Shown piece after piece: positions 62,258 through 64,000 of a stretch of 64,000 nt of DNA. Source of the DNA: Arthrobacter echini (GTDB taxonomy: Bacteria; Actinomycetota; Actinomycetes; Actinomycetales; Micrococcaceae); NCBI RefSeq assembly GCF_004803505.1, contig NZ_SSWH01000002.1:219305-283304 (forward strand). Direction: 5' to 3'. The position numbers were made by a program, and so were the translations under genes. Numbering within the stretch: the first letter of the stretch is position 1; every line of letters starts with the position of its first letter. The notes beneath the pieces are model-generated. The model searched no databases and was not told where the DNA came from. It saw nothing but the letters and a program-made list of their open reading frames with translations.

Positions 62258-64000
62258 CTAGCGCGTGAGGATCGCGAGCACCTCGGAGAGCTTGTCCGAC
62301 GGGCGCATCACCTGCGTGACCTTCTCGACGTCGGGGTGGTAGTACCCGCCGATGTCCACGGGTGAGCCCTGCACGGCGAGCAGTTCGTCCGTGATGGTGT
62401 CCTCGTTGCCCGTGAGGGCCTCGGCCACGCGCGCGAAGCTCTCCGCGAGCTCCGTGTCCTGGTCCTGCCGCGCGAGTTCCTCGGCCCAGTAGCGGGCCAG
62501 GAAGTAGTGGCTGCCCCGGTTGTCGATCTCGCCGACCTTCCGGCTGGGCGACTTGTTCTCGAGCAGGAAGGTGCCGGTCGCCCGGTCCAGGGTGTCGGCG
62601 AGGATCTGCGCACGCTTGTTCCCGGTGGTGGTGGCCAGGTGCTCGAAGCTGACCGCGAGGGCCAGGAACTCGCCCAGGCTGTCCCAGCGGAGGTGGTTCT
62701 CCCTGATGAGCTGCTGCACGTGCTTCGGGGCTGATCCGCCGGCTCCCGTCTCGAAGAGTCCGCCGCCGTTCATCAGCGGGACCACCGAGAGCATCTTGGC
62801 GCTGGTGCCGAGTTCGAGGATCGGGAACAGATCGGTCAGGTAGTCGCGGAGCACGTTACCCGTGACGGAGATGGTGTCCTCTCCCCGCCGGAGGCGCTCG
62901 AGTGTGAAGGCCGTGGCGTCCTCGGGCGTCATGATCTCGAGGGTGACGTCGTCGGTGGTGTGCTCCGCCAGGTATTCCCTGACCTTGGTGATCAGATTCG
63001 CGTCGTGTGCCCGGTGCTCGTCGAGCCAGAACACCGCCGGGGTTGCCGAGGCGCGGGCGCGCGTGACGGCGAGCTTCACCCAGTCGAGGATCGCGGCGTC
63101 CTTGGTCTGGCAGGCCCGCCAGATGTCACCCGGGGAGACATCGTGCTCGATCAGCACTGTGCCGTCGGCGTCGACCACCTGCACCTTGCCCGCTGCCTGG
63201 ATCTCGAAGGTCTTGTCGTGGCTGCCGTACTCCTCGGCGGCCTGCGCCATGAGCCCCACGTTGGGTACGGTGCCCATGGTGGTGGGATCGAAGGCCCCGT
63301 TGGCACGGCAGTCGTCGATGACCACCTGGTACACACCGGCGTAGCTGCTGTCGGGGATGACGGCGAGCGTATCGGCCTCCTCACCGTCGGGACCCCACAT
63401 GTGACCGGAGCTGCGGATCATGGCGGGCATGGACGCGTCGACGATCACGTCGCTGGGCACGTGCAGATTCGTGATCCCCCGATCGGAATCGACCATCGCG
63501 ATGCTCGGGCCGTCGGCCATGCCCTGGTCGATGGCCTTCTGGACGCCCTCACGGACGTCGTCGGGCAGCGTGTCGAGACCGCCGAGGATCGAGGCCAGGC
63601 CGTTGTTCGGGCTCAGGCCCGCGGCCGCGAGCTGCTCGCCGTAGGTCTCGAAGAGCTCCGGCAAAAAGGCCCGGACCACATGACCGAAGATGATGGGGTC
63701 GGAGACCTTCATCATGGTCGCCTTCAGGTGTGCCGAGAACAGTACGCCCTCCTCCTTGGCGCGTGCGACCTGCGCCTTCAGGAAGTCGTTGAGCGAGCCT
63801 GCGCGCATGACCGTGCCGTCGACGACCTCGCCCTCGAGCACGGGGAACGCACTCTTCAGCTCGGTCACGGCGCCGTTGGCGCCGAGGTGGCGGATACTGA
63901 TGGCCCCGTCGGCGGCGATGACGACGGACTGCTCGTTGGAGCGGAAGTCGTCGCTCGTCATGTGCGCCACGTTGGTCTTCGACTCCGGCGACCAGGCACC
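62258..64000 (-). CDS. icd: Monomeric NADP-dependent isocitrate dehydrogenase (5' truncated)
   Basis: C-terminal 580 residues of the monomeric isocitrate dehydrogenase, an enzyme of about 740 residues unrelated in length to the dimeric form, giving 2-oxoglutarate and NADPH in the TCA cycle. The frame stays open to base 64000, so the GTG at 63970 is not the true start; [20 protein letters not shown] continues the conserved core across it. Other diagnostic stretches are [37 protein letters not shown] and [20 protein letters not shown]. Confidence 0.96.
   Translation of the reverse strand, partial: GAWSPESKTNVAHMTSDDFRSNEQSVVIAADGAISIRHLGANGAVTELKSAFPVLEGEVVDGTVMRAGSLNDFLKAQVARAKEEGVLFSAHLKATMMKVSDPIIFGHVVRAFLPELFETYGEQLAAAGLSPNNGLASILGGLDTLPDDVREGVQKAIDQGMADGPSIAMVDSDRGITNLHVPSDVIVDASMPAMIRSSGHMWGPDGEEADTLAVIPDSSYAGVYQVVIDDCRANGAFDPTTMGTVPNVGLMAQAAEEYGSHDKTFEIQAAGKVQVVDADGTVLIEHDVSPGDIWRACQTKDAAILDWVKLAVTRARASATPAVFWLDEHRAHDANLITKVREYLAEHTTDDVTLEIMTPEDATAFTLERLRRGEDTISVTGNVLRDYLTDLFPILELGTSAKMLSVVPLMNGGGLFETGAGGSAPKHVQQLIRENHLRWDSLGEFLALAVSFEHLATTTGNKRAQILADTLDRATGTFLLENKSPSRKVGEIDNRGSHYFLARYWAEELARQDQDTELAESFARVAEALTGNEDTITDELLAVQGSPVDIGGYYHPDVEKVTQVMRPSDKLSEVLAILTR

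Overview
The window is chromosomal DNA of a high-GC actinomycete. Three lines of evidence support this: a mycothiol S-conjugate amidase (Mca), a class II fructose bisphosphatase with monomeric isocitrate dehydrogenase and SdhCDAB of actinobacterial type, and many genes that start only 6-8 bases after a TANNNT -10 box, as leaderless actinobacterial genes do. Gene content and protein flavour suggest a Micrococcaceae-like member (Arthrobacter and relatives). That placement is inference, since no rRNA is present. I see no insertion sequence, phage, CRISPR array or integrase. Coding density is very high and no gene-free stretch exceeds 300 bases; the longest gaps are 20143-20435 and 43060-43340.

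Layout. 1-6.1 kb: end of manA, a FemABX transferase, glpX, a DUF4245 protein, a beta carbonic anhydrase and fumC. 6.1-9.3 kb: small metabolic and membrane genes on the minus strand (Nudix, a lone prepilin peptidase, DUF4383, CtaG, DUF2243). 9.3-13.7 kb: the conserved cis-prenyltransferase / hemolysin III / mca / DUF4307 / greA locus known from mycobacteria. 13.7-19.1 kb: rhomboid protease, ilvA and a Leloir galactose cluster (galM diverging from galTK). 19.3-26.2 kb: a Bax inhibitor-1 protein and a complete branched-chain amino acid type ABC importer (livHMGF plus a convergent binding protein). 26.4-33.5 kb: a tRNA gene with anticodon UAA, ndh, a mycosin-like protease, and the conserved ppx-DUF501-ftsB-eno block.

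33.7-43.1 kb, read on the minus strand, is a nucleoside uptake and salvage operon. A BMP lipoprotein, a double ATPase and two permeases import nucleosides, which are processed by cytidine deaminase, thymidine phosphorylase and adenosine deaminase; mazG follows. 43.3-49.5 kb holds an M20 amidohydrolase, mannose-1-phosphate guanylyltransferase and the sdhCDAB operon behind a recognisable promoter. 49.6-53.8 kb holds the YihY / 2'-5' ligase-like / trpS run, xth and a small membrane protein. 53.9-55.4 kb holds a secreted CHRD-domain protein beside a class F-like sortase that appears to be a lipoprotein. 55.4-58.0 kb is an ABC-2 exporter, 58.1-60.4 kb is glyA-folD, and 60.5-64.0 kb holds a gamma carbonic anhydrase, a Gfo/Idh/MocA oxidoreductase and most of a monomeric isocitrate dehydrogenase running off the right edge.

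Most interesting signals: a promoter followed by an intrinsic terminator inside the greA leader; a CHRD protein with a sorting-like tail lacking LPXTG next to an atypical sortase; a LivH permease fused to a signal peptide and an extracytoplasmic beta domain; a UAA-anticodon tRNA with a short variable arm; Crp/GlxR-like sites upstream of both halves of the liv transporter; and the widespread leaderless starts.
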